NCBI GenBank assembly: GCA_028690155.1
Contig: JAQVBU010000001.1
Coordinates: 62,001-126,000, forward strand
DNA from: Alphaproteobacteria bacterium
Lineage (GTDB): Bacteria > Pseudomonadota > Alphaproteobacteria > UBA9219
Direction of reading: 5' to 3'
Length of the DNA: 64,000 bases
Below are positions 44,342 through 53,567 of the stretch, piece after piece. Position 1 is the stretch's first letter, and each line of letters starts with the position of its first letter. The position numbers and the translations under genes were made by a program. Under the pieces are notes generated by a model, which did no database searches, had not been told where the DNA came from, and worked only from the letters and a program-made list of their open reading frames with translations.

Positions 44342-45681
44342 GATTCTTTTTTCTTGGAAATTTCGACGCGGTTTCGTCCGGATTTCTTGGCGATATAGAG
44401 AGCCGCATCAGCGCGTTGAATTAAGTCGTCAATGGATGCGTCGTCGTTAGCAAGCTCGGCTACGCCGATGCTGACGGTGCACGATATGGCGATGTGACTT
44501 GTGACAAACGATTTTTCTTGAATATGTTTTCTTAAACGTTCCGCCACGTCATAAGCGCCGCTTAGCGTTGTTTCGGGAAGAATGACCGCAAACTCTTCCC
44601 CGCCAACACGTCCTATAAAATCGGATTGACGAAGCGTCTCAAGCGCGCGTTTCACGACGCCCTTGATGATAATATCGCCCGCCGCATGACCGAAGGTGTC
44701 GTTGATCGGTTTAAAGAGATCGATGTCGATCATCATGGCCGTGAGGGTGCGCGAAAAACGACGAGCGCGACGGAATTCTTGTTCCGCCAAATTTTGAAAA
44801 TGCCGACGGTTGTTGATGCCGGTCAGAGAGTCTGTTGACGCTTGGCGGAAAAGTTCATTTTCCAATTCTTTGCGTTGTGAAATGTCGTTTAAGGCGACAA
44901 GAAAAGCCGGAGCGCCGTTATAGTCGAGAAGAATGGCGGCCATTTCGGCGATAAAGACGCTTCCATGCGCTTTTTTCATCCGTACTTCAATGTCGCGAAT
45001 GTCGGAAACCGTATCGAAGAGTTTGTGAAGGTTAAGTCGATCTTGAGGATCGGCATAAAGATCAATCGCCTTCATTTTCAGGAATTGGCCGGCGCTTCTT
45101 TGGAAGAGGAGGCAGCTTTTTCGATTGACGAAAAGAAGATGGCCATCGGATTTTCTGGCGATGTAAATAGGATAAGGAAGAATTTCTAGAACGGATCGAA
45201 GTTTTTGTTCGCTTTTTAATAGGTTATATTCGAAATCGACTTGAAGCGAAATGTCATAGACAGAAAGCATGACGGCCTTTTGACCGTTCCAATCAATGAT
45301 ATCTCTGGCCAAAGAGATCCAAAATTCCTGACCGTCCCGGCGAAGCGCGCGTCCGCGTCCGATAGAAGGCGGCTTGATGCCGCGGATCATCTCGTCGTAC
45401 TCGATTTCCATCTGGGGCCAAAGATCGTCCGGAATTAAAGGGCGAATTAAGGGCAGGGCGAGAACATCTTGTGCGCTCGAAAAACCGAACAGGTCAGCAA
45501 AAGATTTGTTTGCGTAAAGAGGTTTAAAGTTGTGATGGATCAGAATCCCCTGAACGGAAGAATCAAAAAACGACTTAAAGGAAGACGTCGTCCTTGAGTT
45601 TCTTAAAGACGTCGACGTCGGTTTTTTTTTCATCCGTGCCGGTCTTGAGGGTTTTTTTCTTCGTTTTTTTATCATGAACAT
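44338..45681 (-). CDS. PAS-PAS-GGDEF diguanylate cyclase
   Basis: 447 residues. A basic N-terminus (Lys/Arg/Ser-rich to about residue 30) is followed by two PAS domains (about 33-140 and 160-270) and a GGDEF domain (about 280-440). The active-site loop reads GRVGGEEFAV, a functional GGEEF variant. An RQSD sequence placed five residues upstream matches the RxxD product-inhibition site. No membrane segment is seen, so it is a cytoplasmic sensor that makes cyclic di-GMP. Its position beside oriC, where mnmE is usual, is odd. Confidence 0.93.
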   Translation of the reverse strand: MFMIKKRRKKPSRPARMKKKPTSTSLRNSRTTSSFKSFFDSSVQGILIHHNFKPLYANKSFADLFGFSSAQDVLALPLIRPLIPDDLWPQMEIEYDEMIRGIKPPSIGRGRALRRDGQEFWISLARDIIDWNGQKAVMLSVYDISLQVDFEYNLLKSEQKLRSVLEILPYPIYIARKSDGHLLFVNRKSCLLFQRSAGQFLKMKAIDLYADPQDRLNLHKLFDTVSDIRDIEVRMKKAHGSVFIAEMAAILLDYNGAPAFLVALNDISQRKELENELFRQASTDSLTGINNRRHFQNLAEQEFRRARRFSRTLTAMMIDIDLFKPINDTFGHAAGDIIIKGVVKRALETLRQSDFIGRVGGEEFAVILPETTLSGAYDVAERLRKHIQEKSFVTSHIAISCTVSIGVAELANDDASIDDLIQRADAALYIAKKSGRNRVEISKKKES

Positions 45682-45747
45682 AAAGCGTTGCGATGGAATA
45701 GTTTTACCACAAAAGAAAAGAGGAAAAAGATGAAAAATATAGAGATG

Positions 45748-46425
45748 TTAGAATATCGGATGCATGGGATCGTTGTTGTTTAACGGGGAAACAATATGAA
45801 CAAAGGACGGCGTAAGGATCTTTTTGTTTGACGATCTTTTTTCTAATTCGTGCCGCCGTGTGATGAAGGTTGCGACTTCGGGCGAATAGGCCGCGCTTGC
45901 GATTTCCTGAGTCAGGGTTTCAAGATCCGGATTTCCGGAGACGGGAACGCCAAGAATGCCGTTTTCAGCCATCCAGGCGCCGTAATAAATAAGGCCGATA
46001 AGGCAGGATAAGTCGTGAAAGATCGTTCCGATGCGCAAGGCCGTTTCTTGAAATTCGGAACTGTCCCATCCGGACGTCATGGCGACGCGTGTGGCGGCAT
46101 GAATAAAATCATTTCCGAAAGAAAGGCTGTTGGGCGGACCGTTTTGAGGAGAATTAAGCCATCGTTTGAGGGCGGACTTATTTTCGAGAATAAGTTCGCT
46201 ATCAGGATCGAGCTGTATGGGAAGCCACGAAACGTCGTTGAGCCGCTCGGCGATGAGGTTGGATAGAGCGCGTTCGGCGCGTAAATACGAAAAGCTGTAC
46301 ACGTCTCGGCTAAAATCGTCGGGCAACGGAGCCAAGGCTAAAATAGCGTCCTTCCGCCTCGAAAGGTCTTGGCGCGAGGCGTCGAACTTTTTCTGTAAAT
46401 CGTCGAGCGTCAGGATCCTGCTCAT
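45748..46425 (-). CDS. Protein of unknown function
   Basis: 225 residues, not recognised. It is soluble and starts with a helical region (SRILTLDDLQKKFDASRQDLSRRKDAIL). Then come WLPIQLDPDSELILENKSALKRWLNS, a mixed central part with several aromatic residues (LIGLIYYGAWMAENG), and a charged C-terminal tail. A purine-rich ATCCT complement (AGGAAAT) precedes the ATG. It is on the minus strand, divergent from mnmG and 66 bases upstream of the GGDEF gene, with which it could be cotranscribed. Confidence 0.7.
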   Translation of the reverse strand: MSRILTLDDLQKKFDASRQDLSRRKDAILALAPLPDDFSRDVYSFSYLRAERALSNLIAERLNDVSWLPIQLDPDSELILENKSALKRWLNSPQNGPPNSLSFGNDFIHAATRVAMTSGWDSSEFQETALRIGTIFHDLSCLIGLIYYGAWMAENGILGVPVSGNPDLETLTQEIASAAYSPEVATFITRRHELEKRSSNKKILTPSFVHIVSPLNNNDPMHPIF

Positions 46426-46562
46426 AGGATTTCCTTTTAAAGCGCGTATAGTCGCTATCTTCCAAGTCTACAAAATAAAGCTAAGGATAGTGTTAATAAA
46501 GGCCGACGAAAAAACGCATTGAAATGATTGCTTTCTTTTAGTTTTTCTCCTATCTGTCCGCG

Positions 46563-48431
46563 ATGCTTACGTTTGATACCCTTGTTGTTGGTGCCGGTCA
46601 TGCGGGCTGCGAAGCCGCCGCTGCTTCTGCGCGTCTTGGCGCCCGAACGCTTCTTTTGACCCATAAGATCGAGACCGTTGGGGAGATGTCTTGCAACCCG
46701 GCGATCGGGGGATTGGGCAAGGGGCAGCTTGTCCGCGAAATTGACGCGCTTGACGGCATTATGGGCCGCGTAGCTGACGCCGCCGCCATTCATTATCGCG
46801 TTCTCAATCGAAGCCGCGGGCATGCCGTTCGAGGCCTTCGAGCCCAAGCCGACAGGAAGCTTTACCGTCGGGCGATGTTGCGGGCCATGCAGGAACAGGA
46901 AAACCTGACGTTGATGGCGTGCGCGGTCGAAGGGCTTTTGGTTTCGGAAAACGGCGTCTTGCAAGGCGTTGTGACCGCTTCGGGCGAAAAGATTTTTGCG
47001 CGGGCTGTCGTGTTGACGACGGGGACTTTCTTGCGCGGAATCATTCATCAAGGCCCGACGCAAACGCCAGCCGGCCGTTTCGGAGACCCGGCGTCGTACG
47101 GGCTGAGTGACGCGTTGGAGCGCGTAGGCTTTACCCTTGGACGTTTAAAAACGGGAACGCCGGCTCGGCTTGACGGAAAGACCATTGATTGGGGCGCGGT
47201 GGACAAGCAACCGAGCGACGCCGTTCCGGAACTTTTTTCGATGTTGACGAAAGCCGTCGTCAATCCCCAGATTTCCTGCGGGATTACGCATACGTCGCCG
47301 AGAACGCTTGAGATTATTCGTGCGAGCCTTCCCAGAGCCCCACTTTATTCCGGCCAGATCAAGGGAAAGGGGCCGCGCTATTGTCCGTCGATCGAAGACA
47401 AGGTCGTTCGTTTTGCCGACAAAGAGCGTCACCAAATTTTTTTGGAGCCGGAGGGTTTGGATGACAATACCGTGTATCCCAATGGGATTTCGACATCCCT
47501 GCCCACCGATGTTCAGGAAGAATTTATTCATTCTATCAAAGGCTTAGAAAATACCCATATCATCCGTTTTGGCTATGCCATTGAATACGATTATATCGAT
47601 CCGCGCGAATGCACGAGGACGCTTGAGACAAAACGTCTCCCCGGTCTTTTTCTGGCGGGGCAAATTAACGGCATAACGGGCTATGAAGAGGCGGGAGCGC
47701 TGGGGCTTGTCGCTGGGCTGAATGCGGCGCTGAAGGTGCGCGGCGGCGACCCCTTCGTTTTGAACCGCTCCCAAGCCTATATCGGCGTTATGATCGATGA
47801 CTTGATTTCGCGCGGCGTGACGGAGCCGTACAGGATGTTTACGTCGCGGGCCGAATATCGCCTGACCATGCGGTCCGATAATGCCGATCAGCGCTTAACA
47901 CCTCTTGGCATCAAGCTTGGTTGTGTTGGGGAAGAAAGAAAAAAGGCTTTTGAAGAAAAGATGGACGCGCTTTCACGGGCGCGAGATTTGATGAAGGGGC
48001 TCAAAGCCTCACCCAACAAGCTGGCGAATTCAGGCATAAAGGTCAATGCAGACGGTATTGTTCGTACGGCGTTTGAACTTATGTCTTATCCTGGGGTAAC
48101 GCTGGAGTCGCTGGCCCAAATGTGGCCCGATCTTAACGGCTTAACCAGCGCTATTGCCGAGCAAATCGAGATAGACGGAAAGTACGCGGGCTATCTCGAT
48201 CGGCAGGAAGACGATATCAAAGCCTTTTTGAAGGACGAAAACCTGGCTCTTCCGAATGACCTCGACTTCGATGCCGTGGGAAGTCTTTCAACGGAGATAA
48301 AGCAGAAGCTTTCCCAGATCCGACCAGAGACCCTCGGGGCGGCGGCGCGTATCCCCGGCGTTACTCCCGCCGCAACCGTAGCTCTTTTGCGCTATGTTCG
48401 ACGCGGAAAACAGGCTAGAAGGTCGTCCTGA
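46563..48431 (+). CDS. mnmG: tRNA uridine-34 carboxymethylaminomethyl enzyme MnmG
   Basis: 622 residues. FAD-binding subunit of the MnmEG complex that modifies U34 of tRNA. Seen: VVGAGHAGCEAA dinucleotide motif; SCNPAIGGLGKGQLVREIDALDG; FLRGIIHQG; GRLKTGTPARLDG; the FAD signature GQINGITGYEEAGALGLVAGLN with the catalytic-type Cys region nearby (RYCPSIEDKV); and a C-terminal helical domain that binds MnmE. First of mnmG-rsmG-parA-parB; mnmE itself is not in the window. Confidence 0.98.
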   Translation: MLTFDTLVVGAGHAGCEAAAASARLGARTLLLTHKIETVGEMSCNPAIGGLGKGQLVREIDALDGIMGRVADAAAIHYRVLNRSRGHAVRGLRAQADRKLYRRAMLRAMQEQENLTLMACAVEGLLVSENGVLQGVVTASGEKIFARAVVLTTGTFLRGIIHQGPTQTPAGRFGDPASYGLSDALERVGFTLGRLKTGTPARLDGKTIDWGAVDKQPSDAVPELFSMLTKAVVNPQISCGITHTSPRTLEIIRASLPRAPLYSGQIKGKGPRYCPSIEDKVVRFADKERHQIFLEPEGLDDNTVYPNGISTSLPTDVQEEFIHSIKGLENTHIIRFGYAIEYDYIDPRECTRTLETKRLPGLFLAGQINGITGYEEAGALGLVAGLNAALKVRGGDPFVLNRSQAYIGVMIDDLISRGVTEPYRMFTSRAEYRLTMRSDNADQRLTPLGIKLGCVGEERKKAFEEKMDALSRARDLMKGLKASPNKLANSGIKVNADGIVRTAFELMSYPGVTLESLAQMWPDLNGLTSAIAEQIEIDGKYAGYLDRQEDDIKAFLKDENLALPNDLDFDAVGSLSTEIKQKLSQIRPETLGAAARIPGVTPAATVALLRYVRRGKQARRSS

Positions 48432-48488
48432 ATAGATCCCCTGAAAGTTTTTTACACGTTAAGGGGGCGTTGGAATGGGCGATTTCTC

Positions 48489-49130
48489 ATGAAAAGCGAA
48501 AAAGATGCGTTTTTAGAGATGGTTAGCGTTTCTCGTGAAACAATCCACAGGCTCGAGCGTTATGAGGCGCTTCTTACGTCTTGGAATGAGAAGATAAACC
48601 TTGTCTCTAAAAACACGATCCCACACATATGGTCGCGCCATTTTCTCGACAGCGCCCAGCTTATGCGGCACCTTCCGGAAGAAGCATCGACGCTTGCTGA
48701 TATGGGGGCGGGCGCTGGCTTTCCCGGCCTTGTCCTTGCCATTCTGTCCAAAGAGCGTCCGGCTCCGCTCAAAGTCTATGCCATTGAAAGCATCAAAAAG
48801 AAGGCCTCGTTTCTTCAGGCCGTTGTCGATGATTTGGAGCTCGACGTTCATGTCGTGAACGAAAGGATCGAGACCATCAAGGACTTTAGGGCGGACATTG
48901 TAACGGCAAGGGCCCTTAAGCCATTGCCCGAGCTTCTAAAATACGCCAACCGCGTTGCGGGTCGCGACAGCGCCCTTTTGTTTTTGAAGGGCCAAAATTT
49001 AAGCGAAGAATTGACACACGCGAAGAAATATTGGACATTCTCGCACAGACTTTACAAGAGCCTGAGCGAGGATTCCGGAAGAATTCTCGCCATCAAAAAC
49101 CTTCAATACAAACAAAAACGCCGAACCTAA
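48489..49130 (+). CDS. rsmG: 16S rRNA (guanine-527 N7) methyltransferase RsmG
   Basis: 213 residues. SAM motif LADMGAGAGFPGLVLAI (about residues 67-83) and ALKPLPELLKYA are characteristic. The N-terminal SVSRETIHRLERYEALLTSWNEKINLVS is the family's usual start, and the VSRET codons double as a parS-like site. Its TAA overlaps the ATG of parA by one base. Confidence 0.97.
   Translation: MKSEKDAFLEMVSVSRETIHRLERYEALLTSWNEKINLVSKNTIPHIWSRHFLDSAQLMRHLPEEASTLADMGAGAGFPGLVLAILSKERPAPLKVYAIESIKKKASFLQAVVDDLELDVHVVNERIETIKDFRADIVTARALKPLPELLKYANRVAGRDSALLFLKGQNLSEELTHAKKYWTFSHRLYKSLSEDSGRILAIKNLQYKQKRRT
48528..48541. promoter_or_regulatory. parS-like centromere site inside rsmG
   Basis: GTTTCTCGTGAAAC is a one-mismatch match to the ParB site core GTTTCACGTGAAAC, 600 bases upstream of parA. 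The same codons (Val-Ser-Arg-Glu-Thr) often carry parS in alphaproteobacterial rsmG genes. Confidence 0.7.
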
Positions 49131-49945
49131 TGACCTCTTCCTGCCGAATCCTTTCCGTCGTCAACCAAAAGGGCGGTGTTGGAAAAACAACGACGGCCGT
49201 CAATCTTGCAACGGCTATGGCGGCGGTCGGCAAGCACGTCCTTGTGGTGGACGCTGATCCTCAGGGTAACGCGTCGACGGGCTTTGGCTTTGCGCGTTCG
49301 GAGAGGGGCGCGGGCTGTTACGAGCTGATGTTCGACGGCATGTCGGTTGAAGAGCTCGCCCGTCCGACGCTTGTCCCAAACCTTTCCATTATTACCTCCT
49401 CGGCCGATTTGGCGGGTGCGGAGATTCAGCTTGTGACGACCGAACGCCGCGAATCCCGCATGAAAGACGCGCTGGACCGAAGCGCCAAAGACTACGACGT
49501 TATTTTTATCGACTGCCCACCCTCTTTGAATCTTATTACGCTTAACGCGCTTGTCGCGTCGCACGGTGTTATGATTCCCTTACAACCCGAGTTTTACGCG
49601 CTTGAAGGCGTGTCCAGCCTTCTTCAAACGATCGAGGCCGTTCGCGAACGTTTCAACCCGACGCTTGATATTCAGGGCGTTGTGCTAACCATGTACGATC
49701 GTCGCAACAGTCTTTCCGATGCGGTGTCAAAGGATGTGCGCGCGTATTTTGGCGACAAGGTTTACGAAACGGTCATTCCGCGTAATGTGCGCGTATCCGA
49801 AGCGCCATCGTACGGCAAGCCCGTTTTGCTTTACGATCTGCGCTGTTCAGGATCGCGCGCCTACATGCAGCTGGCCAGCGAAGTGCTTCGCCGCGAGATG
49901 GGCCTTCTCGGCGGGGGGCTTTCGGCGGAGGCGGCGGAAGCCTAA
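49130..49945 (+). CDS. parA: Chromosome partitioning ATPase ParA
   Basis: 271 residues from ATG 49130 (the frame is open upstream inside rsmG). Deviant Walker A NQKGGVGKTTTAVNLA (about residues 12-27), Walker A' VVDADPQGNAS and Walker B FIDCPPSLN. Soj-type small ParA without an N-terminal DNA-binding domain. It drives origin segregation with ParB. Confidence 0.98.
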   Translation: MTSSCRILSVVNQKGGVGKTTTAVNLATAMAAVGKHVLVVDADPQGNASTGFGFARSERGAGCYELMFDGMSVEELARPTLVPNLSIITSSADLAGAEIQLVTTERRESRMKDALDRSAKDYDVIFIDCPPSLNLITLNALVASHGVMIPLQPEFYALEGVSSLLQTIEAVRERFNPTLDIQGVVLTMYDRRNSLSDAVSKDVRAYFGDKVYETVIPRNVRVSEAPSYGKPVLLYDLRCSGSRAYMQLASEVLRREMGLLGGGLSAEAAEA

Positions 49946-49994
49946 ATCGTCGATGAAGTTTAGAATAATTCTAAAGTAGATCTAAAGAGGAAAC

Positions 49995-50894
49995 ATGAGC
50001 TCACCCGCACACAAACCGTCACCCCTCGGTCGAGGCCTTTCCGCCCTTCTTGGCGACGTTGATGCGTCCTATAAGCCCGGAGCCCGCCCGGTGGCTGCCG
50101 TGACCCCGTCCTCGGGCGGCGTTAAAAAACTTCCCACGGCTTGGCTTCGGTCCGGCGCGTTTCAGCCTCGCCGCCATTTCAATGACGAGGCGCTAAACGA
50201 GCTGGCGGCATCCATCCGCGAGCGCGGCATCCTTGAGCCCCTTCTCGTCAGGCCGTTACCGGGCGAGCAAGATTTTTATGAAATCATCGCGGGCGAGCGC
50301 CGGTGGCGCGCCGCTCAGATTGCGGGACTTCACGATGTTCCCGTCCTTGTTCGCGACCTGACCGATCGTGAGGCCATGGAATTTGGCATCATCGAAAACG
50401 TCCAGCGCGAAGATTTGTCGCCCATAGAAGAGGGGCAGGGCTACAAGCGGTTGATTGAAGAATTCGGCCATACCCAAGAGGCGTTGGCCAAGATCGTCGG
50501 GAAAAGTCGGCCCCACATTACGAACATGATCCGTCTTTTGACGCTTCCGGAAAGCGTTCAAGCGATGATTGCGGACGGGTCCTTGTCGATGGGCCACGCG
50601 CGCGCGCTGGTTCCTACGAACGATCCTTTATTCTTGGCGCGCGAGATCGTTAAAAAGGGGCTCAGCGTTCGGCAGACGGAAACATTGGCCCGTCGCAGCC
50701 AAGAAAATCCCGAGGTGCATAAAAGCCGGAAAAAGGCCCAAGTCGATGCGGATGTTTTGGCGCTTGAAAAGGAATTGGAGCGCGCCATCGGGCTTAAGGT
50801 CAAAATTGTCAACAAAGGCAAGGCCGGTTCGTTAACGCTGTTCTATACGGACCTTGACCAACTTGACGACATGATTAAGAAGCTCAGGGCCTAA
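49995..50894 (+). CDS. parB: Chromosome partitioning protein ParB
   Basis: 299 residues. N-terminal GLSALLGD box; CTP-binding domain with SGAFQPRRHFNDEALNELA, GERRWRAAQIAG and EFGIIENVQREDLSPIEE; HTH region EALAKIVGKSRPHITNMIRLL; and a C-terminal dimerisation domain. Binds parS and spreads as a CTP-dependent clamp. 49 bases after parA; AGAGGAAAC ribosome region. Confidence 0.98.
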   Translation: MSSPAHKPSPLGRGLSALLGDVDASYKPGARPVAAVTPSSGGVKKLPTAWLRSGAFQPRRHFNDEALNELAASIRERGILEPLLVRPLPGEQDFYEIIAGERRWRAAQIAGLHDVPVLVRDLTDREAMEFGIIENVQREDLSPIEEGQGYKRLIEEFGHTQEALAKIVGKSRPHITNMIRLLTLPESVQAMIADGSLSMGHARALVPTNDPLFLAREIVKKGLSVRQTETLARRSQENPEVHKSRKKAQVDADVLALEKELERAIGLKVKIVNKGKAGSLTLFYTDLDQLDDMIKKLRA

Positions 50895-50964
50895 GGAGTT
50901 GCAACGCTTGGAAAAATGGGGCAAAATTGGCCCTTCGTTCTGTCAAAGAAATGTGCGGTAATTC

Positions 50965-52206
50965 ATGAGCGGATCAGGAAATCAAAGCGAGCCCGGCGTC
51001 GTCCTTCTGATGTTTCTTTTTGTCCTGATGATTGTCGGATGGTTGTTCTGGAAAGTTACGGGCGATTTTTGGCTGAGCTACGTTCTCCGTTGGATCCGAT
51101 ACGGCGAGCTTTGGACCATCAATCTTTTCACGCACCGTTACGATGCGTGTCTCAATTGGCTGCTTGTGGCGCCGGCGAATAATGATCTGCCGTCGGCCGA
51201 CGTCGTTCGGTTGACGACGGTTTGCTTCGGACCGAAGTTTTTAAGCGCCGTTCCCGATCAGGAGCTCCTTTCCTATTACAGGCTTTCCGGAACGTCGATT
51301 GCCGCGATTGGTACCGAAACGATCCGTGTTTTCCGGTGGGTTTTGGGCGGCATTCTTGCGGCCTTGGCCGCGCGCGCGATCCTTTTCTCTCCATCCGGAA
51401 AATTTATGATTCGGCATACGTTGGAAACGTTGATTGAGGCGCAGGCGAAAATATGGCCCATTTTGATGCCGATCGTTCGTTTCAATCCATCCAAATCGGG
51501 CCGTATTTTGGGCGGCCCCGTTCCCGAAGAAATGCCCTTGTTTGCCGAAGCGCTCTCTCCGGAAGAATGGATTTCCTTTAATCGCATTCCTCTTACAAAC
51601 GGCATTCCTGCGCGCGATTCGGTGCGCCGGGCCTTTCTTCGACAGCTTGGGCCCCGTTGGGACGGAAGCCTTTCGGCTTTGCCGGGTTATATGCGCGCGC
51701 TTTTGGCGGCCTTTGCCTTGATGGGCGTTCAAAGACGCGGAGAAAGCGATGTCTTTTTAGGCAGGATCGCGGCGGCATGGTATCCCGATAAGGGCTTTTG
51801 CCCCGACGACGCGTTGCTTCACGATATTAACAAACTTCTTAATGATCCTAATGTTGGCGGGAAGATTCTTCTTGCGATGAACAAACACGCGTGGCGGACG
51901 ACCGCGATGATCGGCGCCTTGAAGTGGGCGAGGGACAACGGCGGCGTTTTGGCCCCGGCGCAGTTCTTGTGGCTGCGCGCGGCGGATCGGGCGCTTTGGT
52001 ATCCCTTGAATAATCTTGGCCGCCGCGCGTTCCACAGCGAGGGAGCGGGCGCGATGGCGCATTATATGGCTGAAGCGTTGGCGGAAAAACCGCTGCCGAT
52101 TCCCAGGCTGGATACAGCGATTGTGACGCTGAACACGTATCTTCACGATCCGGACAAGAGAAGCGTCCCCATTCCTCCGCGCGAGAATGAAGCGCCGTTA
52201 GCGTAA
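50965..52206 (+). CDS. DotM/IcmP-like type IVB coupling-complex protein
   Basis: 413 residues. DotM (IcmP; TrbA in IncI plasmids) is a membrane-anchored partner of the DotL ATPase in the type IVB substrate-recruitment complex. One membrane segment lies near the N-terminus (about 11-31) and a second around 124-143. The C-terminal soluble domain contains NKHAWRTTAMIGALKWARDNGGVLAPAQFLWL, RALWYPLNNLGRR and EGAGAMAHYMAEAL, which match the conserved Kxx-xxT/FLWLKPxDRxLWYxLNxxGR/EaxGxxAHw pattern of DotM. No Shine-Dalgarno is visible. Located alone after parB, 45 kb from the other dot-like genes. Confidence 0.78.
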   Translation: MSGSGNQSEPGVVLLMFLFVLMIVGWLFWKVTGDFWLSYVLRWIRYGELWTINLFTHRYDACLNWLLVAPANNDLPSADVVRLTTVCFGPKFLSAVPDQELLSYYRLSGTSIAAIGTETIRVFRWVLGGILAALAARAILFSPSGKFMIRHTLETLIEAQAKIWPILMPIVRFNPSKSGRILGGPVPEEMPLFAEALSPEEWISFNRIPLTNGIPARDSVRRAFLRQLGPRWDGSLSALPGYMRALLAAFALMGVQRRGESDVFLGRIAAAWYPDKGFCPDDALLHDINKLLNDPNVGGKILLAMNKHAWRTTAMIGALKWARDNGGVLAPAQFLWLRAADRALWYPLNNLGRRAFHSEGAGAMAHYMAEALAEKPLPIPRLDTAIVTLNTYLHDPDKRSVPIPPRENEAPLA

Positions 52207-52260
52207 CAGCGTTTCGTGGGAACAAAAAAGACAAAAGTCTTTTATGAAGATGCCCCAATA

Positions 52261-52297
52261 AAAAAGAGGAGCTTTTTGAAAAGCCCCTCTTTTTTTA
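52261..52297. terminator. Bidirectional terminator after the dotM-like gene
   Basis: AAAAAGAGG-GCTTTT / AAAAGC-CCTCTTTTTTT forms a long stem with T tracts on both strands, between the convergent dotM-like and Bax-inhibitor-1-like genes. Confidence 0.88.
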
Positions 52298-52316
52298 GAG
52301 GGAACGCCTAAGGCGA

Positions 52317-53027
52317 TTAGTCACGCCGGCCGCCCATAAGGGCGAGCACGAATTGGAACGCGTTGATGAAGTTGAGGTAAAGCGACAACGCACCAAAAAC
52401 GGCCATTTTGTCGTTGGCCTCGGTTCCATAAGATTCGGCATAAGACTGCTTGATACGCTGGACATCCCACGCGGTGAGCCCCGTGAAAATGGCGACGCCG
52501 GCGACCGAAACCATCCACTGGAGCATCGTCGAGAGCATAAACAGGTTCACGAGCGACGCGATGATGATTCCGAAAACGCCCATCAAAAGGAATGAGCCCA
52601 TACCGGACAAATCGCTTTTCGTCGTATAGCCCCAAAGGCTCATCGCGCCGAAGGTGGCCGCCGTGACAAAGAAGGCTCGCGCAATGCTGGCTTCGTTATA
52701 GGTCAGGAAGATGGCGCCCATCGACAGCCCCATAACGCCGCAGAAAATCCAAAACAGGGTCTTGAGACCTGAAACCGAGATGGTGTTCATTTTGAAATTC
52801 ATGGCCATGATGAAGCCAAGGGGGGCGAGGGCGACAAGCCAACGCAACGGCGACCCGAAGATAATTTGAGCCAGAACGGTGTGAGCCGTGACCCAAGCCA
52901 TAAGGCCGGTCAGCGCCAAGCCGACGCCCATGTAACCGAAGACGCGCTGCATGTGCGCGCGAAGTCCGGCGTCCATTGTGACGCGGTCAAGGCCGGCAAC
53001 GCCGGAACGGAAGAAAGGATCGGTCAT
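52317..53027 (-). CDS. Bax inhibitor-1 / YbhL family membrane protein
   Basis: 236 residues from ATG 53027, preceded by GGAG; an upstream ATG at 53096 adds 23 atypical residues. About seven membrane helices. Conserved motifs include MQRVFGYMGVGLALTGLMAWV, the FIMAMNFKMN segment and the C-terminal ALSLYLNFINAFQFVLALMG that carries the acidic/aromatic pore end. Possible Ca2+ leak channel homologue; role in bacteria uncertain. Confidence 0.94.
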   Translation of the reverse strand: MTDPFFRSGVAGLDRVTMDAGLRAHMQRVFGYMGVGLALTGLMAWVTAHTVLAQIIFGSPLRWLVALAPLGFIMAMNFKMNTISVSGLKTLFWIFCGVMGLSMGAIFLTYNEASIARAFFVTAATFGAMSLWGYTTKSDLSGMGSFLLMGVFGIIIASLVNLFMLSTMLQWMVSVAGVAIFTGLTAWDVQRIKQSYAESYGTEANDKMAVFGALSLYLNFINAFQFVLALMGGRRD

Positions 53028-53155
53028 AAGATCTCCATAAACTAAGTTAATCTCAAGACCCAATATGGGCATGAGTTCGGACAAATTCAACAGCAATCGG
53101 AAAAAGGAAGGGGGATCAAAGCATTGGTAAAAAAAGCGCCGGAAAGGGAAGCAAT

Positions 53156-53184
53156 AAAAAGGCCGGAACGAATCCGGCCTTTTT
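53156..53184. terminator. Bidirectional terminator after the DUF465 gene
   Basis: A 12-bp perfect stem AAAAAGGCCGGA / TCCGGCCTTTTT, 16 bases after the minus-strand DUF465 stop. Confidence 0.9.
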
Positions 53185-53199
53185 GTCGTGCTTTGAGAT

Positions 53200-53379
53200 T
53201 TAAGCGACGGCCTGCGCTTCTTGAAGCCGCTCGATTTCGTCTTTGACGCTAAGTTTGGTGGCTTTTAGTCGGGAAAGCGTCAGCGAGTCGACGCTGACGC
53301 AGAGGGCTTCTTTTTGTAGTTCGAGATCAATGTCGGCGTGTTTTTTCTTCAAAGCTTCGATACGATTTTCAAGGGCCAT
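53200..53379 (-). CDS. DUF465/YdcH-family small coiled-coil protein
   Basis: 59 residues from ATG 53379. Heptad-rich sequence MALENRIEALKKKHADIDLELQKE...LSRLKATKLSVKDEIERLQ matches the short DUF465 family, common in alphaproteobacteria and of unknown function. Monocistronic with its own terminator. Confidence 0.88.
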   Translation of the reverse strand: MALENRIEALKKKHADIDLELQKEALCVSVDSLTLSRLKATKLSVKDEIERLQEAQAVA

Positions 53380-53567
53380 GGTTTGTGCCTCTCTCTGTTG
53401 AGCGTGATAGAATAAGCACGATTTTTTTAGTATAGCACAAATCAAGACAAGAGGGATGCTCTGTCGCATGATTTTTGCGCCGTCTGTGCAAAAGAAAGCT
53501 TTCTCAAGGAAAAGGCCAAAATAAAAAATAAACTTTCATTCCGGGGGCGGAAAAATCGCGAAGGATT

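Noticed and set aside
44650..44665. Second parS-like half site (GTTTCACGA...)
   Set aside because: Only one half matches; the palindrome is not completed.
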